Under the pieces are notes generated by a model. That model worked only from the letters and a program-made list of their open reading frames with translations. It was not told the origin of the DNA and did not search any database. 20,555 nt of DNA, from the NCBI GenBank assembly GCA_004151065.3, contig NWUY0304539152.1, positions 1 through 20,555 on the forward strand, written 5' to 3'. This document shows positions 19,792 through 20,555 of this stretch, piece after piece (position 1 is the stretch's first letter; each line of letters starts with the position of its first letter). Source of the DNA: Larix sibirica. Lineage: Eukaryota; Streptophyta; Pinopsida; Pinales; Pinaceae. A program made the position numbers and the translations under genes.

Positions 19792-20555
19792 TGTTAAACT
19801 TTAAGAAAGCTAATAGAACCATGTGGAACTTTATCAATTTACAGCAGGATCTATAACATCAATTGTAATGCCAACCACAGTGCTCATACTCTACAGATAC
19901 TCTACAGAAATGCCAATTCATCCTATAAGACATTAAAACTTGAATCCAATTAATTGAAAACTATCATAATCATCTTGTTGAATATCCTCCTCCAGATATT
20001 TGGAAAGCCTGCGAGACTGAGTCCTAGGAACTAGAAGAGGTCCCCAACCTACTATCCTCTTTACTAAATTCATTATCTCTTTGTTACTAGAGCTCACCTC
20101 TTTAGACTTATCTTACTTCATCTTAAATTCTTGGAAAGGATCTACATTATAGACAAATACTATGTCTCAACTTTCAGAGGACAGATACAACTAACAACAA
20201 CTTTGAATAACTATTTCTTCAAGTAATAAACTAGAATAACTGGAAAATAATGAAATTTCCCTCAAAACTATTGAACAAAGGATGCTAAGACTTTTCAAAA
20301 TCTCAAAAGAAGCTATCATTTAGAGGCCCCATAAATCAGACAATTTATTGGCATCTAAATAGACATCAATCTACATAGATTTCAAAGAATCGGATCTTTA
20401 GTCAAGTATTATAAACAACGACAACCACAAACATATTATAGCAAGATTCATTCAAAATGTTTATCAACAAATAGCTCCAATAAAAGTTGACCTTGGTTTC
20501 CATGCACTTAAAAATTAGTATACAAGTACAGTTCCAAGCTTCAACTATTTTGCTG
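19792..20555 (-). other. Possible decayed LTR, outer end not found
   Basis: If the primer-binding site call is right, the - strand LTR occupies sequence from 19792 rightward. I could not place its other end. The stretch contains an 11-base tandem duplication (TACTCTACAGA at 19887-19897 and 19898-19908) and otherwise no gene or recognised motif. Confidence 0.25.

Larger units (their letters stand above)
14648..20555 (+). other. RPN5 intron 6, at least 5.9 kb, running off the window
   Basis: Begins GTATGT in phase 2. I looked for the expected next coding block (the conserved HNNEY / EICR-like segment of RPN5) and did not find it before 20555. The rest is AT-rich with short unremarkable frames on both strands; 18453-18644 (+) and 17076-17306 (-) show no recognisable domain. 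If the window held a truncated gene copy rather than a full one, this would instead be flanking sequence. Confidence 0.7.

Noticed and set aside
1-20555. CRISPR array, bacterial operon or phage system
   Set aside because: The introns, LINEs and proteasome gene show nuclear plant DNA. No regularly spaced repeats or prokaryotic gene organisation are present.

Overview
This window is nuclear DNA from a land plant, most likely a gymnosperm. It is AT-rich, and its one confident gene is an RPN5 homologue closely resembling the plant proteins. That gene is split by kilobase-scale GT-AG introns, and the rest is decayed retrotransposon and unassigned sequence. The clade call is inference: long introns and abundant eroded LINEs suit conifers and their relatives, but nothing seen here excludes another large-genome plant.

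Layout. 1-1192: no supportable gene. About 1193-1548: a decayed, unidentified reading frame. 1549-3015: a 5'-truncated LINE-type retrotransposon on the + strand, flanked by an exact 14-base target-site duplication. It carries the end of an RNase H domain, then a second unexplained reading frame. 3030-5116: mostly unassigned, with a GC-richer patch, a pair of 64-base direct repeats and a coding-looking stretch. 5117-5392: two short segments that behave like the last two exons of an unidentified gene. 5919-5940: an (AT)n microsatellite. 5958-7832: a second 5'-truncated LINE, on the - strand, with zinc-binding and RNase H domains and its own near-perfect target-site duplication. 7849-8360: the promoter and 5' UTR region of the main gene.

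The main gene runs from 8361 past the right edge. It encodes RPN5 (PSMD12 in animals), a subunit of the lid of the 26S proteasome regulatory particle. Six exons are visible (8361-8489, 12879-13067, 13687-13794, 13890-13994, 14233-14289, 14451-14647). They give 261 complete codons plus two bases. Introns 1-5 are all phase 0 and intron 6 is phase 2. Intron 1 is about 4.4 kb and intron 6 exceeds 5.9 kb without reaching the next exon, so the C-terminal PCI domain lies outside the window.

Intron 1 holds a 69-base tandem duplication and a diverged tandem duplication of roughly 370 bases. Intron 6 holds a 21-base tandem repeat and, near 19.78 kb, a candidate - strand primer-binding site beside an LTR end. 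No tRNA, rRNA, CRISPR or bacterial-type system is visible. The least explained items are the frame downstream of RNase H in the + strand LINE and the orphan terminal exons at 5117-5392.
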